The notes under the pieces are model-generated. The model had not been told where the DNA came from, did no database searches, and worked only from the letters and a program-made list of their open reading frames with translations. Positions 18,866 to 26,600 of a DNA stretch of 64,000 nucleotides are shown in pieces. A program made the position numbers and the translations under genes. Numbering within the stretch: position 1 is the first letter of the stretch; each line of letters opens with the position of its first letter. The DNA lies in assembly GCA_963706385.1 (NCBI GenBank), contig OY970153.1:1488001-1552000 (forward strand), in the 5' to 3' direction. This stretch comes from Poindextera sp963706385. GTDB taxonomy: Bacteria; Pseudomonadota; Alphaproteobacteria; Caulobacterales; Caulobacteraceae.

Positions 18866-19141
18866 CTACGCCACCAGATCCTGGTGTTCGGGATGGCGCT
18901 TGAGCCAGGCGGCGGCGTAGGAGCAGATCGGGGTGATCTTGGCCCCCTCGGCGCGGGCGATGGCGACGATCCCCTCCATCAGCCGGCCGGCGGTTCCGCG
19001 CCCGCGCAGGGCGAGCGGCGTCTCCACGTGCGGGATGACCAGCACCCCGCCGCCGCGGCTGTAGTCGGCGAAGGCGGTCTGGCCCTGCTCGACCAGCTCG
19101 AAGCGGCTCCTGGCGCGGTTGTCGGTGACCGGATGGGACAT
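18866..19141 (-). CDS. GNAT-fold N-acetyltransferase (YidJ-like, short)
   Basis: A 91-aa short GNAT protein with the acetyl-CoA pyrophosphate-binding motif LRGRGTAGRLMEGIVAIARAEG (about residues 44-65) and the family end ITPICSYAAAWLKRHPEHQDLVA. The start at 19141 gives MSHPVTDNRARSRFEL, as expected for this family. It lies five bases downstream of the thiolase stop, so the two are probably co-transcribed. The substrate is unknown. Confidence 0.87.
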   Translation of the reverse strand: MSHPVTDNRARSRFELVEQGQTAFADYSRGGGVLVIPHVETPLALRGRGTAGRLMEGIVAIARAEGAKITPICSYAAAWLKRHPEHQDLVA

Positions 19142-19146
19142 CGGCC

Positions 19147-20337
19147 TCAGACCCGCTCGAAGGCCATGGCCACCGCCTCGCCGCCGCCGATGCACAGGCT
19201 GGCGACGCCGCGCTTCAGATCGCGCGCCTCCAGCGCCGCCAGCAGGGTGGCGATCACCCGCGCGCCCGAGGCGCCGATCGGATGGCCCAGCGCGCAGGCG
19301 CCGCCGTTGACGTTCAGCCGCTCGTGCGGGATGGCCAGCTCCTGCATGGCGATCATCGCCACCACCGCGAAGGCCTCGTTGACCTCGAACAGGTCGACCT
19401 GGTCGACGTTCCAGCCGGCGCGGTGCAGCGCCTTCTTGATCGCCGGCACCGGCGCGGTGGTGAACTGGCCCGGCTCGTGGGCGTGGGCGCCGTGGCCGGC
19501 GACGCGGGCCACCACGCGCATCCCCAGCCGCTCGGCGACCGAGGCTCTGGTCATCACCAGGGCGGCGGCGCCGTCGCTGATCGAGGAGGCGTTGGCGGCG
19601 GTGATCGCCCCGTCCTTGGCGAAGGCCGGCTTCAGGGTCGGGATCTTGGCCGGATCGGCCTTCAGCGGCTGTTCGTCGTCGGCGACCGCCTCGACCCCCT
19701 TGCGGGTCATCACCTGGACCGGGACGATCTCGCGCTGGAACGCCCCGCCCTCGACCGCGGCGCGGGCCCGCCTCAGGCTCTCGATGGCGTAGGCGTCCAT
19801 CGCCTCGCGGCCGAACTGGCGGTCGCGCGCGCTCTCCTCGGCGAAGGCGCCCATCAGCTTGCCCGGCTGGTAGGCGTCCTCCAGCCCGTCGAGGTACAGG
19901 CTGTCGGCGACCACGTCGTGGCCGAGGCGCGCCCCGCCGCGATGCTTGGTGAGCAGATAGGGGGCGTTGGACATGCTCTCCATGCCGCCGGCGATGATGA
20001 TGTCGGCGCTTTCGGCCGCCAGGGCGTCGTGGGCCATGATCGCCGCCTGCATCCCTGAGCCGCACATCTTGTTGACCGTGGTGGCCTGGACCGACTTGGG
20101 CAGGCCCGCGCCCAGCGCCGCCTGGCGCGCCGGCGCCTGGCCGAGCCCGCCGGGCAGGACGCAGCCCATGAAGATCTGCTCGATCCGCTCGCCGTCGGCC
20201 CCGGCCCGCTCGATCGCCGCCCGCACCGCCGCGGCGCCCAGTTCGGTCGCCTTGACCGAGCCGAGCGCGCCCTGGAAGCCGCCCATCGGCGTGCGGGCGT
20301 AGGACGCGATGACGACGGGATCGGTTGCGGCGGACAT
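19147..20337 (-). CDS. Acetyl-CoA C-acetyltransferase (thiolase)
   Basis: A 396-aa thiolase catalysing acetoacetyl-CoA formation or cleavage. Nucleophilic Cys92 (NKMCGSG), His352 (GHPIGASGAR) and Cys382 (LCIGGGEA) form the catalytic set. Length is normal for biosynthetic or degradative acetoacetyl-CoA thiolases. ATG at 20337 gives MSAATDPVVIASYARTP. The divergent HxlR-type regulator begins about 95 bp away and may control it. Confidence 0.95.
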   Translation of the reverse strand: MSAATDPVVIASYARTPMGGFQGALGSVKATELGAAAVRAAIERAGADGERIEQIFMGCVLPGGLGQAPARQAALGAGLPKSVQATTVNKMCGSGMQAAIMAHDALAAESADIIIAGGMESMSNAPYLLTKHRGGARLGHDVVADSLYLDGLEDAYQPGKLMGAFAEESARDRQFGREAMDAYAIESLRRARAAVEGGAFQREIVPVQVMTRKGVEAVADDEQPLKADPAKIPTLKPAFAKDGAITAANASSISDGAAALVMTRASVAERLGMRVVARVAGHGAHAHEPGQFTTAPVPAIKKALHRAGWNVDQVDLFEVNEAFAVVAMIAMQELAIPHERLNVNGGACALGHPIGASGARVIATLLAALEARDLKRGVASLCIGGGEAVAMAFERV

Positions 20338-20431
20338 GGAAGGCGCTCCTGTGACCGGCTTAAGGTGGGCGCCTCGGTCGGCGAACGCAACGCGCTTGTC
20401 AACCCCGCGCCGGGCGCGCACGATTGGGGCG

Positions 20432-20917
20432 ATGGGCCGCACCGCCGACTATTCGCACCAGGTCTGTTCCGTCGCCGCCACCCTGGAAGTGGTCGGCGAT
20501 CCCTGGACCCTGCTGATCCTGCGCGACGCCTTCGCCGGCGTGCGCCGCTTCGAGCAGTGGCAGGAACGGCTGGGCGTGGCCCGCAACGTGCTGGCCGCGC
20601 GGCTGAAGAGCCTGGTGGCGCACGGGGTGCTGGAGCGCCGCGCCTACTGCGAGCGCCCGCTGCGGCACGAATATGTGCTCACCCCCAAGGGCCGCGACCT
20701 CTATGGCGTGCTCCTGACCATGGCCGCCTGGGGCGACCGGCACGTCTACGGCTCATGCGGCCCGCAGGGTTTCATCCACCAGACCTGCGGCCAGCGCTTC
20801 TCCCCGATGCTGGTCTGCGAAGCCTGCGGGGCCGAGGTGAAGCCCCAGGACCTCAAGCGCGAACCCGGCCCGGCCACCGCGACGGTGGGCGAGGCCCTGG
20901 CGGAGGGGAAGGGGTAG
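20432..20917 (+). CDS. HxlR-family transcriptional regulator
   Basis: A 161-aa winged-helix regulator of the HxlR type: CSVAATLEVVGDPWTLLILRDAFAG (about 12-36) is the family signature, followed by a wing HGVLERRAYCERPLRHEYVLTPKGRDL. The C-terminal extension contains CEACGAEV and other cysteines that could bind metal or sense redox state. It is divergent from the thiolase gene. The start at 20432 avoids the longer antisense-overlapping frame. Confidence 0.9.
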   Translation: MGRTADYSHQVCSVAATLEVVGDPWTLLILRDAFAGVRRFEQWQERLGVARNVLAARLKSLVAHGVLERRAYCERPLRHEYVLTPKGRDLYGVLLTMAAWGDRHVYGSCGPQGFIHQTCGQRFSPMLVCEACGAEVKPQDLKREPGPATATVGEALAEGKG

Positions 20918-20994
20918 CGGCTGCCAGCGTCAGTTGCGCCGGCGAAACACCTCCGGCATACACGGCAAAGCTTGTAACGAGTCCGGGGGGAACC

Positions 20995-21822
20995 ATGTCG
21001 TCCAGCGATCGCGGCGCACACGCCGCATTTCAGGGGCCATCCAGGCTCAGGTTCGTGACGCTCGCTCTTGCGGGCGCGCTCGCATTCGCCAGCGGACAAG
21101 CGTGGGCTGACGCTTCGATCGCCACCGCGGTCGGCGGGGATACACCCTCGGACGCGCCCGACAGCGTCACGGGCGGCGCTGCGTCCAGCGCCGCCGCGGT
21201 AGAGGCCGCCGCGATGGTCGCGAGCGGCGCGGACCAGGGCGGCAATGCGGTCGCCTATGTGATCCCCAATGGCAAGCCGGTGTTCATGGCCGCAAAACCG
21301 CACGACGCCCTATTCGGCGCATTCGGTGCGGTCGGGGGCGCCGCCATGGCGCTCAATGAGATGTCCGACGGCGCCAAGATCGTGAAGGACAACGGCATCG
21401 ACGATCCTGGACCGAGCATCGGCAAGACCATCGCGACCCGTCTCGCGGAAAGGTCGCACGGGCGCGTAATCGCCATCCCGGTCGACCCGAAGCATCATGC
21501 CGTGAACGATCTGGCGGCGTCAGGGACCGGCGCGCACGCGCGCTACGTCGTGGTCGCCGGCACCATGCTCTGGGGCTTCATCTACTACACGGCCGATTGG
21601 ACTCACTTCCACGTCAACTATTTCGCCGGGATGGACGTGATCGACACAAAGTCCGGCGCGGTGATCGCCAAAGCCAAGTGCAACTACCACCCGGTCAAGG
21701 CCGAAGAAAACGCGACCATTCCCGAGCTCATGGCCAACGACGCGGCCATCCTCAAGGCCCAGCTGCAGCACGCCGCCGACCACTGCGCCGGCGAGTTCCT
21801 AGGCAAGCTCCCGAACGTCTAG
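20995..21822 (+). CDS. Exported hypothetical protein
   Basis: A 275-aa protein with a signal peptide (RLRFVTLALAGALAFASGQAWA, cleavage about residue 39) and no recognised domain. The mature part has a hydrophobic Gly/Ala-rich patch (HDALFGAFGAVGGAAMALNEM), a motif with aromatic residues (WGFIYYTADWTHFHVNYFAGMDVIDTKSG) and two late cysteines. A GGGGGG ribosome-binding site precedes the ATG at 20995. Periplasmic location is inferred. Confidence 0.7.
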   Translation: MSSSDRGAHAAFQGPSRLRFVTLALAGALAFASGQAWADASIATAVGGDTPSDAPDSVTGGAASSAAAVEAAAMVASGADQGGNAVAYVIPNGKPVFMAAKPHDALFGAFGAVGGAAMALNEMSDGAKIVKDNGIDDPGPSIGKTIATRLAERSHGRVIAIPVDPKHHAVNDLAASGTGAHARYVVVAGTMLWGFIYYTADWTHFHVNYFAGMDVIDTKSGAVIAKAKCNYHPVKAEENATIPELMANDAAILKAQLQHAADHCAGEFLGKLPNV

Positions 21823-21922
21823 CGGCCGGAGTCCGGTAGGGCGCGCGGCCAAATGCGGTGCATGGGAATGGCTGCAAAGGGTGGTCGCAAGCCGCCACCA
21901 ACTCTCTCGTGCGGTTTGGGGG

Positions 21923-23113
21923 TCACCCCGCCGCCGTTGTCCCCGCGATAAACCCGCCGCCCAGCACCCGCGAGGGCTCGGCCGGATCGTAGAGCACGCA
22001 GGCCTGGCCGGGGGCGACGCCTTCCTCGGGCATATCGAACACCACCCTTGCCGCGCCGGCCTCCAGCACGAGCCGCCCGGCCGCCGGCTCGCGGGTCGAG
22101 CGGACCCGGGCGAGCACGCCCTGGCCTTGCGCGGCGGCTGCCTCCAGGCTCGGCTGGTCGCCCAGCCAGTTGGTCTCCTTCAGCGCCAGTGCGCGGGTCA
22201 AGAGCGCCTCGCGCGGGCCGACGATCACCGCCCGCGCGTCCGCCTCCAGCCGCACCACGAACAGCGCCTCGCCCACGGCGATGTTCAGCCCCCGCCGCTG
22301 GCCGACGGTGTAGCGGCTGACCCCCTGGTGGCGGCCGAGCACCCGCCCGTCCAGATGCACGATCTCGCCGGGCTCGGCGCCGTGCGGGCGCAGCTTGTCG
22401 ATCACCGTGGTGTACTTGCCCTCGGGCGCGAAACAGATGTCCTGGCTGTCCGGCTTATCGGCGACCGACAGGCCAAGCTCGGCCGCGATCCCGCGCACCA
22501 CCGGCTTTTCCAGCCCGCCGAGCGGGAAGCGCGCGAAGGCCAGTTGCTCCGGCGTGGTGGCGAACAGGAAGTAGGACTGGTCGCGCGCCGGATCGACCGC
22601 GCGGTGGAGCTGAGCCGGCCCGGATTTTCCGACTTCCCGACGTCTTACATAATGGCCGGTGGCCATCGCCTCGGCGCCGAGCTCGCGCGCGGTCTCCAAC
22701 AGGTCGTGGAACTTGACCGTCTGGTTGCAGCGCACGCAGGGGATCGGCGTCTCGCCGCGCAGATAGGCGTCGACGAAGTCCTCGATCACCGCCTCGCGGA
22801 AGCGGCTTTCGTAGTCCAACACATAGTGCGGCATGCCGATCGCCGCGGCGGCGGCGCGCGCGTCATGGATGTCCTGGCCGGCGCAGCAGGCGCCCTTCTT
22901 TTCGATCGCCGCGCCGTGGTCGTAGAGCTGCAGGGTGACGCCGACCACCTCGTAACCCGCGCGCTTGAGCAGGGCCGCGGTGACGGTGGAATCGACCCCG
23001 CCCGACATGGCCACGACCACGCGCGCGCCGGCCGGCAGCCCGACCGCGGCGGCGGCCGCATCCACGGCGCTGGGCTCGGCGACATCGAGGGGCATCTGGC
23101 GGTCCGCGTGCAT
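21923..23113 (-). CDS. mnmA: tRNA 2-thiouridine synthase MnmA
   Basis: A 396-aa MnmA, which transfers sulfur to U34 of tRNA-Lys/Glu/Gln wobble positions. The ATP PP-loop SGGVDS is at 37-42. The catalytic cysteines lie in CVRCNQ (about 117-122) and SQDICF. The ATG at 23113 (MHADRQMPLD) is preferred to a TTG four codons upstream. The gene sits alone, tail-to-tail with the exported protein and upstream of flgL on the same strand. Confidence 0.95.
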   Translation of the reverse strand: MHADRQMPLDVAEPSAVDAAAAAVGLPAGARVVVAMSGGVDSTVTAALLKRAGYEVVGVTLQLYDHGAAIEKKGACCAGQDIHDARAAAAAIGMPHYVLDYESRFREAVIEDFVDAYLRGETPIPCVRCNQTVKFHDLLETARELGAEAMATGHYVRRREVGKSGPAQLHRAVDPARDQSYFLFATTPEQLAFARFPLGGLEKPVVRGIAAELGLSVADKPDSQDICFAPEGKYTTVIDKLRPHGAEPGEIVHLDGRVLGRHQGVSRYTVGQRRGLNIAVGEALFVVRLEADARAVIVGPREALLTRALALKETNWLGDQPSLEAAAAQGQGVLARVRSTREPAAGRLVLEAGAARVVFDMPEEGVAPGQACVLYDPAEPSRVLGGGFIAGTTAAG

Positions 23114-23155
23114 GGAGCCCGCCAATCTAGGGATTTGCGCGCGGCTTTGCGAGCC

Positions 23156-24100
23156 CTAGCCCGTGATGGGCGAGGCCGGCAGCAGGGTGACCAGGGACGA
23201 GTTGGCCAAGCCGCTGAAGATCTTCGCGGCGGCCTGCACGGCGAGTTGGGCCTGCTGCAGGTTGGCGGCCGCCTGGGCCATGTTGGTGTTGGTGATGTTG
23301 CCGATCAGGCCCCCCAGCGTGGTCTGCTGGTCGCTCAGGTTGGTCTGGACAGTGGCGACCTCGCTCTGGATCAGCCCGTTCTGGCCGGCGGTGGTGTTCA
23401 AGGTGGTGGCCGCGGTGTTCAGGCCGGCGATCTGGCTTTGCAGGAAGGCCGACTGGGCGGTCGTCAGATTGCCGGTGAGCGGGCCGTTGGGTCCCTGGTT
23501 GTAGGCCTCGATCGCCTGGAGGCAGGTGAACAGCGGGGTTCCGAGCTGGCTGGCCAGGAACCCGGTCTGCAGCGTGGTGTGCTGATCCACCTGGGCGAAC
23601 TGCGTCACCTGGTCGTTGTGGAACAGGCTGGCGATCGACGGCGCGGCGGTCAGGTCGGCCAGCGAGGTGGCGCTGACCGGCTGGGTGTTCACCTGTCCGC
23701 CGGCGAACACATACTGGCCGTTAAAGGTGGTGTTCAGCCCCTGGACCGCTTCGTTGAACGCCGACTGCAACGCCTGCATCAAATTGTCGGCGCTGCCGGC
23801 GGCGAGGGCGTTGGTGATCGCCGCGCCGGCCGCGCTCGCCGCTCCGGAGAGCTGGACCAGAGCGGTGTTCTGGCTGCTGAGCTTGGCCGTCACCACCTGA
23901 CCGGTGTTGAGAAAGCCGGCGATCTGGCTCTGCACCGTCTGCATCGCCACCAGGGTCTGCGCGTTCGAGGAATAGCCCTGCAGATCGCTCGCGTTCTTGC
24001 CGGACGCGACCTGATTGTTGATCTGGGTCTCCTGCGTCTGGGACGCCATCAGGTTGGTGATGATCCCGTTGTAGATCGTCGCGGTCGAAATGCGGTCCAT
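23156..24100 (-). CDS. flgL: Flagellar hook-filament junction protein FlgL
   Basis: A 314-aa FlgL (HAP3)/flagellin-like protein. The N-terminal heptad region (ISTATIYNGIITNLMASQTQETQINNQVASG) and the C-terminal helix (QAAANLQQAQLAVQAAAKIFSGLANSSLVTLL) are the paired coiled-coil ends used for polymerisation, flanking a Ser/Thr/Gln-rich variable middle. It follows flgK with a 2-bp gap, so the pair is an operon that caps the hook before the filament is assembled. Confidence 0.92.
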   Translation of the reverse strand: MDRISTATIYNGIITNLMASQTQETQINNQVASGKNASDLQGYSSNAQTLVAMQTVQSQIAGFLNTGQVVTAKLSSQNTALVQLSGAASAAGAAITNALAAGSADNLMQALQSAFNEAVQGLNTTFNGQYVFAGGQVNTQPVSATSLADLTAAPSIASLFHNDQVTQFAQVDQHTTLQTGFLASQLGTPLFTCLQAIEAYNQGPNGPLTGNLTTAQSAFLQSQIAGLNTAATTLNTTAGQNGLIQSEVATVQTNLSDQQTTLGGLIGNITNTNMAQAAANLQQAQLAVQAAAKIFSGLANSSLVTLLPASPITG

Positions 24101-24102
24101 GG

Positions 24103-26223
24103 CTATTGTCCAACCATCGTCACCAGGGTGTTGAACATGTCCTGGGTGGCGGTGACCAGCCGGGCCGAGGCGCTGTAGGCCTGCTGGTAAGTGGTCAGAT
24201 TGACCAGCTCCTGGTCCATGTTGACCCCTTCGACCGACTGGCGGCGGGTTTCGGCCTCGGTCTGCACCGCCTGGGCGGCGCTGCTGGCCGCGCTGGCGGC
24301 GGCCGAGTCGTTGCCGAGCTGTCCGCCGAGCATCGAGGCGTATTGGCTGACGCTGGTCGAGACCGCCGCCATGTCGCCGGCCGCGCCGAAATTGACCGTC
24401 GTCTGGCTGGCGGCGGCCAGCCGCTGACCGCCGGTTCCATCGCCGATCGAAAGCACCGGCTGGCCGGCGGCGGCCGCGGCGAGATCGAGCGTCGCCAGCG
24501 CCAGCTTGCTCGGGCTGGCCGCGATGTCCGGCCGCACCGAAAAGGTGTTGGTCCGGCCGGCGCGTTGCGCGGCGCCGATGCCGAAGAGCTGGCTGACCGA
24601 GACCCCGCCCGCGATCGACTGCGTCTGGTCGCTGACCACCGAGATGCTGGCGCCGCCCGGCGCGGTGGGCGTGAAGGTCAGGGCGCCGGTCGCGTCCAGC
24701 GAGAACTGGCCGTAAAGCCCCACGCCGCCCGGCGTGGCGTTCAGCGCGTTGATCAGGTTCTGGACCGTGCCGCCCGGCGTGGCGATCGTCACATTGGTGA
24801 TCTGCGAGCCCTTTGAGTCGGTGATCCGAAGGGTGAGGGCCTGGCCGGCCGGAAAGCCGCTCGGGTCGGTCGCCGTCAGGCCGGTCTGGTAGTTGGCGAT
24901 CCCGGTCGAGTTGATCAGGTTGTTCAGGCCGAAATACTGGCTGAAGCCCTGGCCGTTGCGCGACGACGGGGTGTTGGGATCGTCGACGATCGCCACCCCG
25001 TCCCCGGGGACGCTCGCCGCTATGCTGAGGGCGCCGTTGTTGAAGCTGGCCGTTCCGTCCGCCCCGAGCGCGGTGTTCAGCGAGGTCAGGAAGGTGGCGG
25101 GGGTGAAGGCGGCCGGCGGGCCGCCGTTCACGCTCATCGTCCCGGCGGTGAAGTCGATGGCCACCTGCTCCTGCAGATTGCCGCTCCCGTCGACGATGGC
25201 GATGTTGGTCGTGCCGGTGAAGCCCGAGATCGCGGTCGGCAGATCGACGCCGGTGGCTACGCCGGTCAGCACCGCCGGCGCGGGCGCCGACGATGAGGCG
25301 TTGTGCGCCGCGTTGATCGCGTTCACCGCGCCGCTGACGAACTCGCCGAGCTGGGTGGCCACGCCCGGCAGTTTGGTGTTGCGCAGGTCCAAAAGCCCCT
25401 GGATCTCGCCGCTGGCGAGGTCGAGATTGACCGACGGCTGGCCGGCGCCGGGCTGGGTGATGCCGAGCTGGCTGGTCGATGTTCCGCCCGCGGCGTAGGA
25501 AAGGCTCGCCGCCCCGCTCTGGCCGACCAGGGTCACGCCGGCGGTGGTGGTCAGGTGGACCGCCCCGGTGGCGCTGGTCGAGGCGCGCACGTCCACCAGG
25601 CTGGAGAGCTGATCGATCAGCGCGCCTTGGGCGTTCTGAGAATCGGTCGCATCCGCGCCCGTCGTCGTCTCCTGGATGATCGTGGTGTTGAGCTGGGCGA
25701 TCTGCGACAGCAGCGCATTGGCTTGGCTGACGTCGTTGGAGATGCGGGAGTCGGCCTGGATGCCGAGCTGGGAAAGCTGGGTCGAAATACTTTGCGACTG
25801 GTTGAGGAACTGGGTGACGTCGTTGACCGCCTGGGTGCTGTTGAGGCTGTTGGCCGGGTCGTTGGCCGCGGCGGTGAAGTCGCTGAACACCTGATTGAGC
25901 GAACTGAAATAGCCGGTCGAGGAACTCGGGTCGCCGAACAGCGCCTGAGCCTGGGTCAACAGGTCCGAGACCACGCCGGCCTGACCGACATCGGCCGCCG
26001 CCGAGAGGCCGGCGTTCTGTAGGAACTGATTGGCCGCGCGGGTGACGCTAGCGACGGCGACCCCCGCGCCCGCCCCCAGCACCGCTGTGGGGACCAGGTT
26101 GACCACCTTGCGCACATAGCCAGGGGTGTTGACGTTGGCGATATTGTCCGAGACCCCGGTCAGGCCGGTCTGGGCGGCGTAGAGGCCGGACGTGGCGATG
26201 CCGGTGATCGCGTTCAGCGTCAT
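24103..26223 (-). CDS. flgK: Flagellar hook-associated protein FlgK
   Basis: A 706-aa FlgK (HAP1), the first junction protein on the hook. The N-terminus MTLNAITGIATSGLYAAQTGLTGVSDNIANVNTPGYVRK carries the rod/hook-family motif ANVNTPGY. The C-terminus VNMDQELVNLTTYQQAYSASARLVTATQDMFNTLV is the matching helix. The start at 26223 overlaps the stop of a 35-codon leader frame (ATGA). Expression is probably from the sigma54 promoter at 26368-26383. Confidence 0.95.
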   Translation of the reverse strand: MTLNAITGIATSGLYAAQTGLTGVSDNIANVNTPGYVRKVVNLVPTAVLGAGAGVAVASVTRAANQFLQNAGLSAAADVGQAGVVSDLLTQAQALFGDPSSSTGYFSSLNQVFSDFTAAANDPANSLNSTQAVNDVTQFLNQSQSISTQLSQLGIQADSRISNDVSQANALLSQIAQLNTTIIQETTTGADATDSQNAQGALIDQLSSLVDVRASTSATGAVHLTTTAGVTLVGQSGAASLSYAAGGTSTSQLGITQPGAGQPSVNLDLASGEIQGLLDLRNTKLPGVATQLGEFVSGAVNAINAAHNASSSAPAPAVLTGVATGVDLPTAISGFTGTTNIAIVDGSGNLQEQVAIDFTAGTMSVNGGPPAAFTPATFLTSLNTALGADGTASFNNGALSIAASVPGDGVAIVDDPNTPSSRNGQGFSQYFGLNNLINSTGIANYQTGLTATDPSGFPAGQALTLRITDSKGSQITNVTIATPGGTVQNLINALNATPGGVGLYGQFSLDATGALTFTPTAPGGASISVVSDQTQSIAGGVSVSQLFGIGAAQRAGRTNTFSVRPDIAASPSKLALATLDLAAAAAGQPVLSIGDGTGGQRLAAASQTTVNFGAAGDMAAVSTSVSQYASMLGGQLGNDSAAASAASSAAQAVQTEAETRRQSVEGVNMDQELVNLTTYQQAYSASARLVTATQDMFNTLVTMVGQ

Positions 26224-26327
26224 GGCGCGCCAACCCGCCCGGCAAGGCGCGCGCCGCGACCCGGCAACAGTTGCCGAGCGCGCGGGGCGACGCGCCCGAT
26301 CGCCGTCGACAAGCTTTTGAATTTCAT
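26220..26327 (-). CDS. 35-aa leader ORF coupled to flgK
   Basis: A short reading frame, MKFKSLSTAIGRVAPRARQLLPG..., with a strong ribosome-binding site (GAGGGAGAAGG) and a stop that overlaps the flgK ATG (ATGA). It lies in the predicted flgK mRNA, about 30 nt after the sigma54 start site. The product would be very basic (at least eight Arg/Lys). It may encode a small protein, or may simply deliver ribosomes to flgK, whose own start has no independent Shine-Dalgarno. An FlbD-like palindrome lies inside it. Confidence 0.5.
   Translation of the reverse strand: MKFKSLSTAIGRVAPRARQLLPGRGARLAGRVGAP
26262..26276. promoter_or_regulatory. ftr-like palindrome (FlbD site candidate)
   Basis: CGGCAAC-A-GTTGCCG is a perfect 7-bp inverted repeat within the flgK leader. 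CGGCAA...TTGCCG symmetry is like the ftr elements bound by FlbD in Caulobacter. It lies downstream of the predicted flgK start site, where it could act as an enhancer or a repressor site. Confidence 0.45.
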
Positions 26328-26367
26328 GGCCTTCTCCCTCGAGAGGCGCGTGTGTGGGATAATCGCC

Positions 26368-26383
26368 CGCAAGACCCGCGCCA
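26368..26383 (-). promoter_or_regulatory. Sigma54 promoter for flgK-flgL
   Basis: On the minus strand the sequence is TGGCGC-GGGTC-TTGC, one mismatch from the Caulobacter sigma54 consensus TGGCCC-N5-TTGC with correct -24/-12 spacing. The transcript would start near 26356, leaving a leader of about 130 nt before flgK. Confidence 0.6.
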
Positions 26384-26429
26384 GAGCGGCCCAAGGCCTC
26401 GAACGCGGCCGACCTTGCCTATCGGCGAT

Positions 26430-26444
26430 CGGCAAATTCAGCCG
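26430..26444. promoter_or_regulatory. ftr-like site upstream of fliK and flgK
   Basis: CGGCAAATTCAGCCG, an imperfect palindrome with CGGC/GCCG ends, lies about 100 bp upstream of the predicted fliK start site and about 75 bp upstream of that of flgK. This is a typical FlbD enhancer distance for divergent sigma54 promoters. Confidence 0.45.
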
Positions 26445-26520
26445 AACACGGCCTGTCGCGATCGGATCGAGAAATTATTTTACTCCGTAATATCAATATA
26501 TTATCCGATTTTTCCCTGCA

Positions 26521-26536
26521 TGGCCCAGGGGTTGCT
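26521..26536 (+). promoter_or_regulatory. Sigma54 promoter for fliK-flgD-flgE
   Basis: TGGCCC-AGGGG-TTGCT matches the Caulobacter sigma54 consensus exactly. Transcription would begin near 26547. This rules out the upstream ATG at 26520 as the fliK start and favours the one at 26601. Confidence 0.7.
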
Positions 26537-26600
26537 TCGGACTCGCCGAATGGTCCGCGCAGCCCGCGCGAACGCCCCGCCAAGCGAGTTCGTCTCGATC

